NCBI GenBank assembly: GCA_934177725.1
Contig: CAKPPO010000002.1
Coordinates: 1 to 64,000 of the forward strand
DNA: 64,000 nt
Direction: 5' to 3'
DNA from: an uncultured Clostridia bacterium
GTDB taxonomy: Bacteria; Bacillota; Clostridia; TANB77; CAG-508
Part shown: positions 1 through 8,877 of the stretch, in pieces
How the letters are laid out: each line of letters starts with the position of its first letter
Position numbering within the stretch: the stretch's first letter is position 1
The notes under the pieces: model-generated
Database searches by the model: none
Told to the model about the DNA's origin: nothing
What the model saw: only the letters and a program-made list of their open reading frames with translations
Position numbers and translations under genes: made by a program

Positions 1-40
1 AGGATAATATTAAAAATAGTATCACTTTAATCATAAACAT
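1..40 (-). CDS. 5' end of a gene cut by the window edge
   Basis: A start codon at 40 (alternative at 34) follows GGAGAGG/GAGGTGG and opens a frame that runs off the left edge. Only 11 to 13 residues are visible; after a lysine they are all hydrophobic, as in a signal peptide or first membrane segment. Nothing more can be said about the product. Confidence 0.4.
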   Translation of the reverse strand, partial: MFMIKVILFLILS

Positions 41-341
41 CACCACCTCTCCTACGATATTTCGTAAAATTCAGGTGACAAAACCACATCTGTTTCTCAT
101 CATTTCCTATGCAAATTATTCTACAATATTATTTAAAATTTGTCTATAATATTAATAAATTTTTATAATCTATTTCTGTTTATAAATTCATAAATCTTAT
201 TTTTAATACTGCTGTTTCCTAAATTATAAAATCCAATAAGAGTTATTTAAAAATATAATGTAATAATCTTATAATATACCAAAATGTCATTTTTTATTGA
301 TAAATCAACCTTGGTAATTTAGTTAGAGATAAAAAATACAA
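41..341. other. Non-coding stretch upstream of the leftmost gene
   Basis: About 300 AT-rich bases without a credible reading frame. It must hold the promoter of the leftmost minus-strand gene, but I see no -35/-10 pair good enough to call. Confidence 0.5.
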
Positions 342-366
342 ACTCGGAATTATTTACATTCCGAGT
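342..366 (-). terminator. Rho-independent terminator after yunB
   Basis: Perfect 9-bp stem (ACTCGGAAT / ATTCCGAGT) with a 7-nt loop, just beyond the yunB stop. T-rich tracts flank it on both strands, so it may work in both directions. Confidence 0.8.
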
Positions 367-372
367 TTTTTG

Positions 373-1080
373 TTATTTTATAGTTTCCAATAAATTATTT
401 GTTGTAACTCCATCAAAATTATAATAAGTATTTGGTGTTGTACCCACTATTACCGCTTCTGCCAATAATACTTGATTTGATATCTTTTCTTCCATCGTAT
501 TAAATGGAGTTAATATAATTACATTGCATTCTACTTGCAAATACATTTTGTGTAATGTCTGATTTATTCCTGCTGATGAAAATTCTGATTTTAAGTCTGT
601 ATCTAAATTTCCTATTGTTGACATTCTAACGTTTACATTTGGTCCTTTACCCGAAAGTAACCTACTTCCTGTAAAACTACCTAATCTAATTGAAAAGTTA
701 CTATTATCTGTTTTATTAAGCTCTTCTTGTATTTTTATTGCTACATCTGAAATTATTTCATTTATAGGGATTACATTTGCTTTTATCATATTTATATTTC
801 CTTTGTTATCTTTTAATATTGTACATAAATCCTCATATTTATACTTGCTCATTACTATAGTTGCTTGTTCATTTGAAATTTTTGTAGATATACTTTTTGC
901 CATATTAATACATTGTTTATCTACAATTGGTCTAATTGCATATATGATTCCATTTGCTGTTACTATTGCTATACACATAATAAAAACAATTTTAGTTATT
1001 TTTATTAATTTTTCATCATTCTTATTTTTGTTAAAACTTTTAGGCAAGTTTATTCGTTTTCTAGAATATATCTTATCCAT
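373..1080 (-). CDS. yunB: Sporulation protein YunB
   Basis: 235 residues. A short basic N-terminus precedes one membrane segment at about residues 28-50; the rest is the extracytoplasmic YunB domain. Family-typical stretches are GSFTGSRLLSGKGP at about 132-145 and AGINQTLHKMYLQVE at about 169-183. YunB is a sporulation protein of the mother-cell programme in Firmicutes whose biochemical role is unknown. The start has AAAGGA 7 nt upstream. The gene lies 16 nt behind sipL and ends at a terminator, so the two are probably cotranscribed. Confidence 0.85.
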   Translation of the reverse strand: MDKIYSRKRINLPKSFNKNKNDEKLIKITKIVFIMCIAIVTANGIIYAIRPIVDKQCINMAKSISTKISNEQATIVMSKYKYEDLCTILKDNKGNINMIKANVIPINEIISDVAIKIQEELNKTDNSNFSIRLGSFTGSRLLSGKGPNVNVRMSTIGNLDTDLKSEFSSAGINQTLHKMYLQVECNVIILTPFNTMEEKISNQVLLAEAVIVGTTPNTYYNFDGVTTNNLLETIK

Positions 1081-1096
1081 GATATTTCCTTTAAAT

Positions 1097-2626
1097 TTAA
1101 ATTGCTATTGGAATAAATAATTGCTCTCCAATATTTATTTTGTTCTCGTCCTCTATTCCATTTATATTAGCTATGTTTGAAACTGTACTGTGGAATTTCT
1201 TTGCTATGTTCCATAATGTATCTCCTGGCTTTACAAAATATATTATTAAACTATATCTTTCTGTGTTTCTTGCTTCATCTACACTTATTTCTTGTATTAC
1301 ATTTATATCTCTATTGTTAGATAAATTTATAGAAAATCCCAAATCTATTTTTATGTCTATGTTTTCATCTGGCATTACAACAAAATCTTGTAATTCTACT
1401 TCTACACTAGTTTCAATTTGTGATGTAGTTGTTACTCCCATGCAATCCATATTAAAATTAAATGGTAATACTAAATTTTTTGTTCCCATTCTGCTACTAT
1501 TGTCTGCATCAAATAAAAAGTTTAGTTCTACTTCTCCCTCAAACATTATTCTATTATTTAGAATTGTTTGATTTGTAATTGTTGGCTTTACATCTACATC
1601 ATATATTTTTCTGTTTCCTATTTCTGCTATAAATTGTTTTTCTCTTATATTACAAGTATCTTTTAAAATTTCTTTTTGAGAAATTGCTCTTATTTGTTTT
1701 TGCTTATATGCTAAATCTACACTTGGACTATATAAATCTTCTATTATATTTACTTGTCTTGTTTGATATACCATGCAATTTATCTCTAATTCCGCTTCTA
1801 CATATATAGAATGCTCTTCTATATTATTTGGTTTTATTACTAAATTTCTTATTTGATATTTCACATCACATAAATTTTCATCTGTTACATCTGGCATGTC
1901 TATAAATCCCATTACAGGTATTAAATTGCAAGTAGAACATATTCTATTGTCTTCTGTCCTATATAATATTTTTACACATGCATCTGCCTTTACCAGTACT
2001 TTGTTATAACTTATTTTTGTTTCTCTATTAATTATATTAATATTTACTTTCATAATTTCTGCTAAATTATCTGCGGAATCTATTACTAAGGTGTCTTTAG
2101 CATAGACTTTTGTTAGTCCTGTTCCTAATAATGAATTTAATTTTAAATTGTTTTCTAAAAGTTGAATATCCTTAATGTCATTCACTTCTTTTACAAATTC
2201 TATATCTTCATTTGAAGCAATTTTTAGTTCAATATCTATTATTGCTTTTACATTTACTTTTCTTCCGTTTATAACTCTACATTCTATAGCTTTTAAATCC
2301 ACATTGTCGTCTAACAACATTCCTGTTTTTACTACATCAAAATCTATAGTTTGTGAAAATTCTAAAGTTGTGTTTAAACTTCTTACACTTGATTCTTCGT
2401 CATCTGCTAAATACATTATATATGCATTTATACAGCCATCTAGTCTAACCTTTCCATCCATCACTTCTTTTTTATAAATGCAAATTGTTCCATTGGTACG
2501 AATTGTATTTAATATATCTGGTTTTATATCAGGAACTACAAAATCCTCCTCTACCATGGCTGTATCTGTTTTTTGTCCTATTATTTGATTAACACATAAT
2601 GTCTCTTTACTTGCTGTGACTTGCAT
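1097..2626 (-). CDS. sipL: SipL-like spore coat morphogenesis protein (DUF3794 + LysM)
   Basis: 509 residues from the ATG at 2626, chosen because GGAGG sits 8 nt upstream; a longer frame to 2680 lacks a good site. The body is made of DUF3794/SPOCS repeats and the last 45 or so residues form a LysM domain (FVKPGDTLWNIAKKFHS ... NGIEDENKINIGEQLFIP). This architecture matches Clostridioides difficile SipL, which binds the SpoIVA coat ATPase and ties the coat to the forespore. Its neighbours yunB, veg and yabG are also sporulation-linked, which supports the call. Confidence 0.85.
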   Translation of the reverse strand: MQVTASKETLCVNQIIGQKTDTAMVEEDFVVPDIKPDILNTIRTNGTICIYKKEVMDGKVRLDGCINAYIMYLADDEESSVRSLNTTLEFSQTIDFDVVKTGMLLDDNVDLKAIECRVINGRKVNVKAIIDIELKIASNEDIEFVKEVNDIKDIQLLENNLKLNSLLGTGLTKVYAKDTLVIDSADNLAEIMKVNINIINRETKISYNKVLVKADACVKILYRTEDNRICSTCNLIPVMGFIDMPDVTDENLCDVKYQIRNLVIKPNNIEEHSIYVEAELEINCMVYQTRQVNIIEDLYSPSVDLAYKQKQIRAISQKEILKDTCNIREKQFIAEIGNRKIYDVDVKPTITNQTILNNRIMFEGEVELNFLFDADNSSRMGTKNLVLPFNFNMDCMGVTTTSQIETSVEVELQDFVVMPDENIDIKIDLGFSINLSNNRDINVIQEISVDEARNTERYSLIIYFVKPGDTLWNIAKKFHSTVSNIANINGIEDENKINIGEQLFIPIAI

Positions 2627-2683
2627 GACAATATACCTCCTTAATTTTTTTATTACTAAATGTATATTGCTTGGGCACAAAAA

Positions 2684-2707
2684 AAATTCCTAAAAATTTA
2701 GGAATTT
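2684..2707 (-). terminator. Terminator downstream of veg
   Basis: Stem AATTCCTAAA / TTTAGGAATT followed on the minus strand by eight T. It separates veg from sipL. Confidence 0.8.
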
Positions 2708-2747
2708 TTCATTATTTTATATTTTTTGCTTTTGTTCTTCTTTTATG

Positions 2748-3029
2748 TTATGCTTTTACACTAACAGTTGGTGGAATTAGTGGTGAATAATTTTCTCCAT
2801 CAAATACCTCTACTTCTACTGTTCTTGTTAAAACATCTGTATAACTATAGGTAACATTTCTTTCGTTTTCCTCGTATTTAACTACGAAAATGTTTGGATA
2901 AGCCTTTTCTATTGTAGCTTCTTTCTCGAATGTTTTACTTCTTCCTAAAGAACCTTTAACAATAATTCTTTGACCTACTTTATCTCCAATATCTGTTTTT
3001 AGACTTGCTATATCACTTTTACAAATCAT
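2748..3029 (-). CDS. veg: Veg protein
   Basis: 93 residues from the ATG at 3029; ATG 3035 and GTG 3038 are alternatives, but only the first has AGGTG at proper spacing. It matches the Veg family (DUF1021): a short N-terminal helix, GQRIIVKGSLGRSKT, then PNIFVVKYEE and VTYSYTDVLTRTVE. Veg is a small, highly expressed protein tied to biofilm and spore outgrowth phenotypes in Bacillus. A near-consensus promoter and its own terminator make it a monocistronic unit inserted between yabG and sipL. Confidence 0.85.
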   Translation of the reverse strand: MICKSDIASLKTDIGDKVGQRIIVKGSLGRSKTFEKEATIEKAYPNIFVVKYEENERNVTYSYTDVLTRTVEVEVFDGENYSPLIPPTVSVKA

Positions 3030-3059
3030 GTTCATCACCTACTTCTTTAAGATGAACTT

Positions 3060-3088
3060 ATTCTATCATGAAAAGCGTAAAATGTCAA
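3060..3088 (-). promoter_or_regulatory. SigmaA promoter of veg
   Basis: On the minus strand TTGACA (3088-3083), a 17-nt spacer and TAGAAT (3065-3060), about 30 nt before the veg start. Strong vegetative promoters are typical of veg genes. Confidence 0.75.
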
Positions 3089-3194
3089 AAGTAAAAGCTT
3101 TATGTCATTTCTTGTTTTTAGCTCATATCAAAGGCTCTGAAGTTTTATTACATTTATATTACAATATAATTACTATTGTATTACATTAATGTTT

Positions 3195-4053
3195 TTATAA
3201 TTTTGTTACCTTTTTTCCCATAGAACCTATACCACTTACTCCTGTTTCTCCATCTCTTAATTCATCTTTTATATCATTTATAGTTAAATATCTTGTGTTA
3301 TCTGTTGTTGCTATTCTTTCTGCTACAATAAGTGGATCTATAAAGTCTATCATTATTCTTCCTGGTGAAGATGCAAAATTAGCACCTGCTGCCATTATAG
3401 CCTCATAATAGCTTTGGCATGCTCCAGCAAAAATAGCTAGATCTTTACCTTTTGAGTTCCAACTTCTTGCCTCATTTACTGTATTTATAAAATATTTTGA
3501 ATTTCTGTAATTATATATATCATTAAATCCTGTTCCTTTTTTTATCATTCCGTCATGCCCTGTTATTACTAGTACATCCGGCTCATACCTATCTAAAAGC
3601 ATTTTGACAACATATGCTTGCTTACTTTCTGGAATATTTTTTACTACTGCATTTAAGCCCAAACTTTTATAATATCTCATAGATTTTTCAGTGTATCTTT
3701 TGTCTCCATCTAAATGTAATATTTTTCCCGTGCGGACTTCTTTACTACCTCTTTTTTCACTCCAGTTAAATAATGTTTTGTTTTTGCAAAAGGAATATTT
3801 AGGGTCTTTTAAGCATTTTTCTATTCTGTTTTCTACCCTTTCCTCCATTTTATTTATTCTATCTTCTATCATTCTTTTGTCCATTAATTCCAAATCTTCT
3901 TTAGGGCTATCTGCTTCAATCCTTTCAGTAACTCCGTTTTAATATATATATTTCTTTATTATTACTTGTTTTTATAATCTTAGTAATTTCAAATAACACA
4001 TCTTTATTATAAGATATTCTTCCAACAATATCTCCTTTTCTAAATTTACTCAC
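3195..4053 (-). CDS. yabG: Sporulation protease YabG, with +1 shift at a CGG codon
   Basis: YabG is the cysteine-type protease that trims spore coat and cortex-related proteins late in sporulation. Starting at GTG 4053 (GAGGTG 6 nt upstream), 39 codons match the YabG N-terminus (KGDIVGRISYNKDVLFEI). The frame then meets CGG at 3936-3934 and would stop four codons later. Reading GGA in the +1 frame continues as GVTERIEADSPKEDLELMD and then the whole YabG body, with HLDGD, ITGHDG, FAGACQSYYEA and GANFASSPGR. Total length 285 residues, close to the family norm of about 290. The extra base is either a recoding site (see findings) or a frameshift. Confidence 0.85.
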
Positions 4054-4119
4054 AATATCACCTCTATGCTATTTATCTACTATATAATATGTCGAATTTT
4101 GTGATATTGTGATAAAAAA

Positions 4120-4216
4120 GCGAGCCTAAGATTTTCTATCAAATGCAAATTTTAAGAAAATCTAAGGCTCGCCATATTTATCTAGTACAGAAAGTTCTCC
4201 TACAAGAAGAACTTTC
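4120..4216 (-). terminator. Terminator hairpins downstream of the ctp gene
   Basis: A near-perfect 18-bp stem (4120-4137 with 4155-4172) is followed on the minus strand by TTTTTT. A second hairpin, GAAAGTTCT / AGAACTTTC at 4190-4216, precedes it. The first is a clear intrinsic terminator; the second may be an accessory hairpin. Confidence 0.8.
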
Positions 4217-4232
4217 CTACTATATAAAAAAT

Positions 4233-4261
4233 GTGGCATTAAGGGGCGTCCCTATTGCCAC
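4233..4261. repeat. REP-like palindrome at the 3' end of ctp
   Basis: GTGGCA ... TGCCAC enclosing GGGGCGTCCCTATTG. The core GGNCGTCCCTATTG recurs at 23474-23487. The element abuts the ctp stop codon. Confidence 0.5.
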
Positions 4262-4262
4262 A

Positions 4263-5450
4263 CTATTTCAAAATTTCTATTGCTTTTTGTAGTTGAGTAT
4301 CATCCTTTTCTTCTACACTATATAAACTTTCTTCTTTTGGGAATTCTACTTCTATATCAGGTTTAATTCCTACTTTATTTATAGTGTTACGTTTTGGTGT
4401 ATAATACTCATTTGTTGTTAGTTTTATTCCGCTTCCATCTGTTAAATTGAATATAGTTTGAATTACTCCTTTTCCATAAGTTGTTTTTCCTACTATTGTC
4501 ACATTATCATTATTTTCTCTAACTGCTGCTGAAAGAATTTCAGATGAACTTGCTGTGTTCTCATTTACTAATATTACTATTGGTAGGTTAATTGTTTTTT
4601 CTTGTGTTGCTTTAGTTATTTTTTCTTCTTTATTTTTACTTGTTGTTATTAATAATGTTTCTCCTTTTTCTACCATCATATCCGCTATATCTGTAGCTTC
4701 TTTTACAATTCCTCCACCATTATTTCTTAAGTCTATTATTAAAGATTTTATATTTTGATTTTTTAATTCTTCCCACTTTGTTTTGAATTCTTCGTAGCAT
4801 CCATCATCAAAAGTATCTATTTCCATATATCCTATATTATTATCTAGTACTTTTGCATCTATATGATTAACTTTTATAGTTTTTCTTTCTATTTCTAGTT
4901 CAACTGTTTCTCCACTTTCCCTTAAAATTTCTACTTTTACTTTTGTTCCTTCTTCTTTTTTTAGTGCACTTGATGCTTCACTTAGTTGTTTTCCTGTATA
5001 TGCTACTCCATCGACTTTCGTAATAACATCTCCTGATTTTATTCCTGCTTCTTCTGCTGGAGACCCTTTTATAGGTGTTAATACAACAATTTGATTCGTT
5101 TTTGTATTATTAGCTATATATACTCCTATCCCTACATATTTTCCTGTTGCATCTTGCATATATTCTTTCATTTCTTCTTTTGTTATATATTCAGAATATT
5201 CATCATTTAAACCTGCTACATAACCTTTAATTGCAGACTCTAACATTTCATCTTCATCTATATCACCTATGTAATTTTTCTCTATAAAATTGTAAAATGT
5301 TTTGAAAGTCCTTCCTACACTATCTGTTGAAACATATTTTACGTTATTCTTTCCTAAAGTATTATACATTACAATTGATGTTATAATAAATGTAATTGCC
5401 ACTGTTAATATAACTAGCATTATTATTTTATATACGTTATTCTTCTTCAC
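4263..5450 (-). CDS. S41-family C-terminal processing protease (Ctp)
   Basis: 395 residues, GTG start at 5450 with GGAGG 6 nt upstream. Residues 8-30 form a membrane anchor, so the enzyme faces outward. A PDZ domain covers about 95-185 (VGIGVYIA ... GSPAEEAGIKSGDVI). The S41 catalytic part holds the nucleophile serine in ASSSEI and the general-base lysine in TYGKGVIQT. Such proteases cleave regulators or cell-wall hydrolases at exposed C-termini. It stands last in a run with ftsE, ftsX and two M23 hydrolases, so control of cell-wall hydrolysis is a reasonable inference. It could equally be called ctpA or ctpB. Confidence 0.9.
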   Translation of the reverse strand: MKKNNVYKIIMLVILTVAITFIITSIVMYNTLGKNNVKYVSTDSVGRTFKTFYNFIEKNYIGDIDEDEMLESAIKGYVAGLNDEYSEYITKEEMKEYMQDATGKYVGIGVYIANNTKTNQIVVLTPIKGSPAEEAGIKSGDVITKVDGVAYTGKQLSEASSALKKEEGTKVKVEILRESGETVELEIERKTIKVNHIDAKVLDNNIGYMEIDTFDDGCYEEFKTKWEELKNQNIKSLIIDLRNNGGGIVKEATDIADMMVEKGETLLITTSKNKEEKITKATQEKTINLPIVILVNENTASSSEILSAAVRENNDNVTIVGKTTYGKGVIQTIFNLTDGSGIKLTTNEYYTPKRNTINKVGIKPDIEVEFPKEESLYSVEEKDDTQLQKAIEILK

Positions 5451-5507
5451 TTTTTTCCTCCTAAGTTATACTCTTTTTATAGTATACTCTCTTTTTTCAA
5501 AATTAGA

Positions 5508-5546
5508 AGTTAGAATAATAAGAGCTTTAATTCTTTTATTCTAACT
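5508..5546 (-). terminator. Hairpin after the first M23 gene
   Basis: Stem AGTTAGAATAA / TTATTCTAACT with a 17-nt loop. The same GTTAGAA hairpin recurs after tRNA-Trp (13132-13165). The T tract is weak, so termination is likely but not certain. Confidence 0.55.
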
Positions 5547-5589
5547 TTAATTATCTCAAATAATTGTATTATTTAGATACTATTGCTAT

Positions 5590-6729
5590 TTATTGTACAT
5601 ATGGTAATGGATTCGTAGGTTGTCCATTTATTCTTACTTCAAAATGTAAGTGTGGTCCTGTAGAGTAACCTGTGGATCCAACTTCCATTATTAAATCTCC
5701 TTTTTTTACTTCTGTACCTACTGTTGTCAATATTTTTTGTCCATGTCCATATAAAGTTGATAATCCATTTCCATGGTTTATCATTACACAGTTTCCATAT
5801 CCTCCATAATAGCTTGCCATAGATACTATACCATCTGCTGCTGCTATAACTGGTGCTCCAAATCCTGCATTTCCTATATCTATACCTGTATGAGATTTTA
5901 TAACACCTTGAATTGGATGTTCCCTTATTCCATAATTAGATGTAATATATGTACCACTTTTTGCTATTGGCCATGCCATTAGCCCTCCTGTATATTCTCC
6001 ATTATATACATATTGGTTAGAAGCTAAATTTATTAAATTTTCTATTCTTGCTTCCTCATCTTTATATTCTTGAATTTTTTGTTGTAATTCTTTTTCGCTG
6101 TCTGATAATTTGTCTATTTGATTTTGTTGTATTGTCTTATTATTTTGCATTATTATTCTAGTTTGCTCTTTCTTTACCTTTAGTAATTTTAATTCTGCCT
6201 TTTCTTGTTCCAATTGTTTTTTAGTTGTTTCTATTTCATCTTTTTCTTTTTCTATACTTTCTAATAATTCACTATCACTTCTAATTATTTCTTCTATTAC
6301 GTAATAATTTGATAAAAATTCTATTAGACTAGATGATCTAAGTAATAAATCCAAATATGAAACATCTCCACATTCATACATTACAACTAATCTTTTTTCC
6401 ATTATTTTTTGATTTTCATCATAATTTTGTTGTACTGTTTGTAGTTTTTGAGTTGTATCTGTAACTTTTGTTTCTAATTCTACTAAATTTACGTCCATAT
6501 CTGCAATTTCTTTTTCTGCAGTTCTTATCTTATCATCTAACTCTTGAATTTTTACTACTGCATCAGATAGTTCTTCTTTAACATATTCTAATTCTTTTTC
6601 TGCTTGTTCTTTTTTTTCTTGGTTTTCTTGCTTTTGTTCTTCTAATGTTGCTGCGTTTATCTTAGGTATAAAGAAAAAGCATGATAATATAATAATAACT
6701 GATAAAACTGAAATTATTTTATTTTTCAT
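5590..6729 (-). CDS. PcsB/EnvC-like coiled-coil M23 hydrolase (copy A)
   Basis: 379 residues from ATG 6729 (AAAGGAGGAGAAGT upstream); an upstream ATG would overlap the previous gene and has no site. A signal peptide covers residues 1-26. A long coiled coil at about 28-240 is rich in E, K and Q. The C-terminus is an M23 (LytM) domain with zinc-site motifs HTGIDIG and HLHFEVRINGQ plus LSTLYGHG. In other bacteria FtsX holds such coiled-coil hydrolases and FtsE ATP hydrolysis switches them on for septal wall cutting. Its tandem paralogue lies 19 nt upstream and the two share the stretch around RLVVMYE.GD.S.LD. Confidence 0.88.
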   Translation of the reverse strand: MKNKIISVLSVIIILSCFFFIPKINAATLEEQKQENQEKKEQAEKELEYVKEELSDAVVKIQELDDKIRTAEKEIADMDVNLVELETKVTDTTQKLQTVQQNYDENQKIMEKRLVVMYECGDVSYLDLLLRSSSLIEFLSNYYVIEEIIRSDSELLESIEKEKDEIETTKKQLEQEKAELKLLKVKKEQTRIIMQNNKTIQQNQIDKLSDSEKELQQKIQEYKDEEARIENLINLASNQYVYNGEYTGGLMAWPIAKSGTYITSNYGIREHPIQGVIKSHTGIDIGNAGFGAPVIAAADGIVSMASYYGGYGNCVMINHGNGLSTLYGHGQKILTTVGTEVKKGDLIMEVGSTGYSTGPHLHFEVRINGQPTNPLPYVQ

Positions 6730-6748
6730 ACTTCTCCTCCTTTTAATA

Positions 6749-7945
6749 TTAATCATATATTGTATAGCCACCTGGTAGATAATCTAATGGGTCTAGGAAT
6801 GAACTACTAAAGAAACCTGATAAACTGCTTGCTTTTCTTATTTCAAAGTGTAAATGTCTACCTGTACTACTTCCTTTGCCCTCATCATTTACTCCTCCAC
6901 CTGAAGTTGCTATTACTTGTCCTTGTGATACATATTGTCCACTAGATATATGTCTTGATAGTAAGTGTCCATATAGTGTTATATATCCATCACCATGAAT
7001 TATCATTATGTAATTTCCATATCCTCCTGGGTTTTCTAAGTTATATGCATAACCTGATGCTGCAGCATATACATTTTCATGATTTGCTCCAATATCTATA
7101 CCTTTATGCCATCTTCCCCAACGCCATTTTACTCTTGATGTAACTATTTTGTTATTACATGGCCATATAAAGCTTCCATCAAATTTCAATCCATTTGCTC
7201 CTCCACCTGTTGTTTGATTTGCTTTTTTTATGATTTCTTTAATTTGATTTTCTATTTTAGCCACTTGTGCATTATATGTATCTAATTCATCCTGTAATGC
7301 TTTATCTTCTTCTGATAATGCATTTGCTTTTTCTTGTCTTTGTGATTTTTGAGTTTTTAGCAAATTATTTTTTGTTTCTTTTTCTGTTTTTGCACTAGAT
7401 ACTTTATCTTTGTCTTCTTCTAATTGTTTTTTAGTGTTTTCTATTTCTTCCTGCTCTTTTTCTATTGTTTCTAGTAATTCTTTATCACATTGTGTTATTT
7501 GTGATAACATATAATAGTTTGATATAAATTCAACTATATTTTTTGAATTAAATAGCATATCTAAAAAAGATGTATCTCCATATTCGTACATAACAACTAG
7601 TCTATCTTCCATTAGTGCTTGATTTTCTTCATGTTCTTTCTGTTTTTGTTCTAGCTTTTCTTGTTCTTCATCTATTGAATTTTCAAGTTCAGCAATTTCC
7701 ATGTTTAATGAAGTAATTTGTTCTTCCATTTCAGTAATAGATTGATCTAGTTTTTGTATTTCTTTTCTTTGCTCACTTAGTTCTTCTTTAACACCAGCTT
7801 GTTGATTTTTAGTGTCATTTATTTTTGTATTCAAATCACTTTTTTGATCTTCAAGATCACTTTGCGTAACCGCATAAATTGGCATACACATGCTTGTTAG
7901 CATTAGAATTAAAATAAGTACAAATGAAATGAGTTTGTTTTTCAT
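6749..7945 (-). CDS. PcsB/EnvC-like coiled-coil M23 hydrolase (copy B)
   Basis: 398 residues, ATG 7945 with GGAAGG upstream. Signal peptide 1-25, coiled coil about 27-245, then a Gly-rich hinge (TTGGGANG) and an M23 domain with HKGIDIG and GRHLHFEIRK. It directly follows ftsX, the position expected for the FtsX partner hydrolase. Copies A and B are clearly a tandem duplication but differ along their whole length, which suggests two specialised partners and not a recent duplicate. Confidence 0.88.
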   Translation of the reverse strand: MKNKLISFVLILILMLTSMCMPIYAVTQSDLEDQKSDLNTKINDTKNQQAGVKEELSEQRKEIQKLDQSITEMEEQITSLNMEIAELENSIDEEQEKLEQKQKEHEENQALMEDRLVVMYEYGDTSFLDMLFNSKNIVEFISNYYMLSQITQCDKELLETIEKEQEEIENTKKQLEEDKDKVSSAKTEKETKNNLLKTQKSQRQEKANALSEEDKALQDELDTYNAQVAKIENQIKEIIKKANQTTGGGANGLKFDGSFIWPCNNKIVTSRVKWRWGRWHKGIDIGANHENVYAAASGYAYNLENPGGYGNYIMIIHGDGYITLYGHLLSRHISSGQYVSQGQVIATSGGGVNDEGKGSSTGRHLHFEIRKASSLSGFFSSSFLDPLDYLPGGYTIYD

Positions 7946-7974
7946 TATTTATTTTCCTTCCTTTGTTATAATTT

Positions 7975-8877
7975 TTATACTTTTAAATATTTTCTCATAG
8001 AAATTGCACTACCTATACATCCTATTCCTATGCCTAATCCTAAGTATACTGCTACAACTAATCCAAATATATCAGAGAATTGTAATAGTGTTATATTTAT
8101 CATACTTGTAACTGATGATTCCATTATTTTTCCTACTATAAAGTTATAAGAAACTCCTAATATTAAAATTGAAATCATTGCTGAAACTATTCCTATAAGA
8201 ATACCTTCTACTATAAATGGCCATCTTATAAATCCATTTGTTGCTCCAACATATTTCATAATTGAAATTTCTTTTCTTCTTGCATGAACTGTAAGTTTAA
8301 TTGTATTTGCAATAATAAATATTGATATTACTATTAATAATACTAAAATTCCTGCGGAAATCCATCTTATTCCATTTGCAATTCCAACTAATGCATTTAT
8401 TGTTTTGTCTCTCATTTCTATATTGTTTACATTATCTAATTTTTCTATTTGAGCTCTTACTTCTTCACTTTTTGATAAATCTGTTAATGTTACAACATAT
8501 GAAACTTTAAATGGATTCTTTTCTATCGTATATCCTTCTAGAAATCTACCATAGTCTCCATATTTTTCTTTTACAATGTTATATGCTTGTTCTTTAGATA
8601 CAAATTCTGTTTTTGCTACATAGTCTAATTCTTTAATTTGGTCTCCTAATTTTTTTATTTGTTCTTCTGTAGCATCTTTAACCATAAATACTTGCATACC
8701 TTGTTCTGCTTCAATTTCTTTTACCATGTAATTTACATTTTCTCCAATTAAGAAGAATAATCCGAATATCATCATTGTTGCACACATAATCATTAAAGAA
8801 GCACCCGTTGATTTTTTGTTTTTAAAGAAGTTTCTAAAACCTTCCCCTATTAAATAACTTAGTACATTATATCTCAC
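7975..8877 (-). CDS. ftsX: Cell division protein FtsX
   Basis: 300 residues if translation begins at GTG 8877, which has AAGGTGG 8 nt upstream and gives the family-like start RYNVLSYLIGEGFRN; in-frame ATGs at 8883 and 8901 are too close to or inside that site. Four membrane segments: one near residue 35, an extracytoplasmic loop to about 165, then three in the FtsX/permease fold. FtsX with FtsE couples ATP hydrolysis to activation of outer-face peptidoglycan hydrolases. It overlaps ftsE by 11 nt. Confidence 0.92.
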   Translation of the reverse strand: MRYNVLSYLIGEGFRNFFKNKKSTGASLMIMCATMMIFGLFFLIGENVNYMVKEIEAEQGMQVFMVKDATEEQIKKLGDQIKELDYVAKTEFVSKEQAYNIVKEKYGDYGRFLEGYTIEKNPFKVSYVVTLTDLSKSEEVRAQIEKLDNVNNIEMRDKTINALVGIANGIRWISAGILVLLIVISIFIIANTIKLTVHARRKEISIMKYVGATNGFIRWPFIVEGILIGIVSAMISILILGVSYNFIVGKIMESSVTSMINITLLQFSDIFGLVVAVYLGLGIGIGCIGSAISMRKYLKV

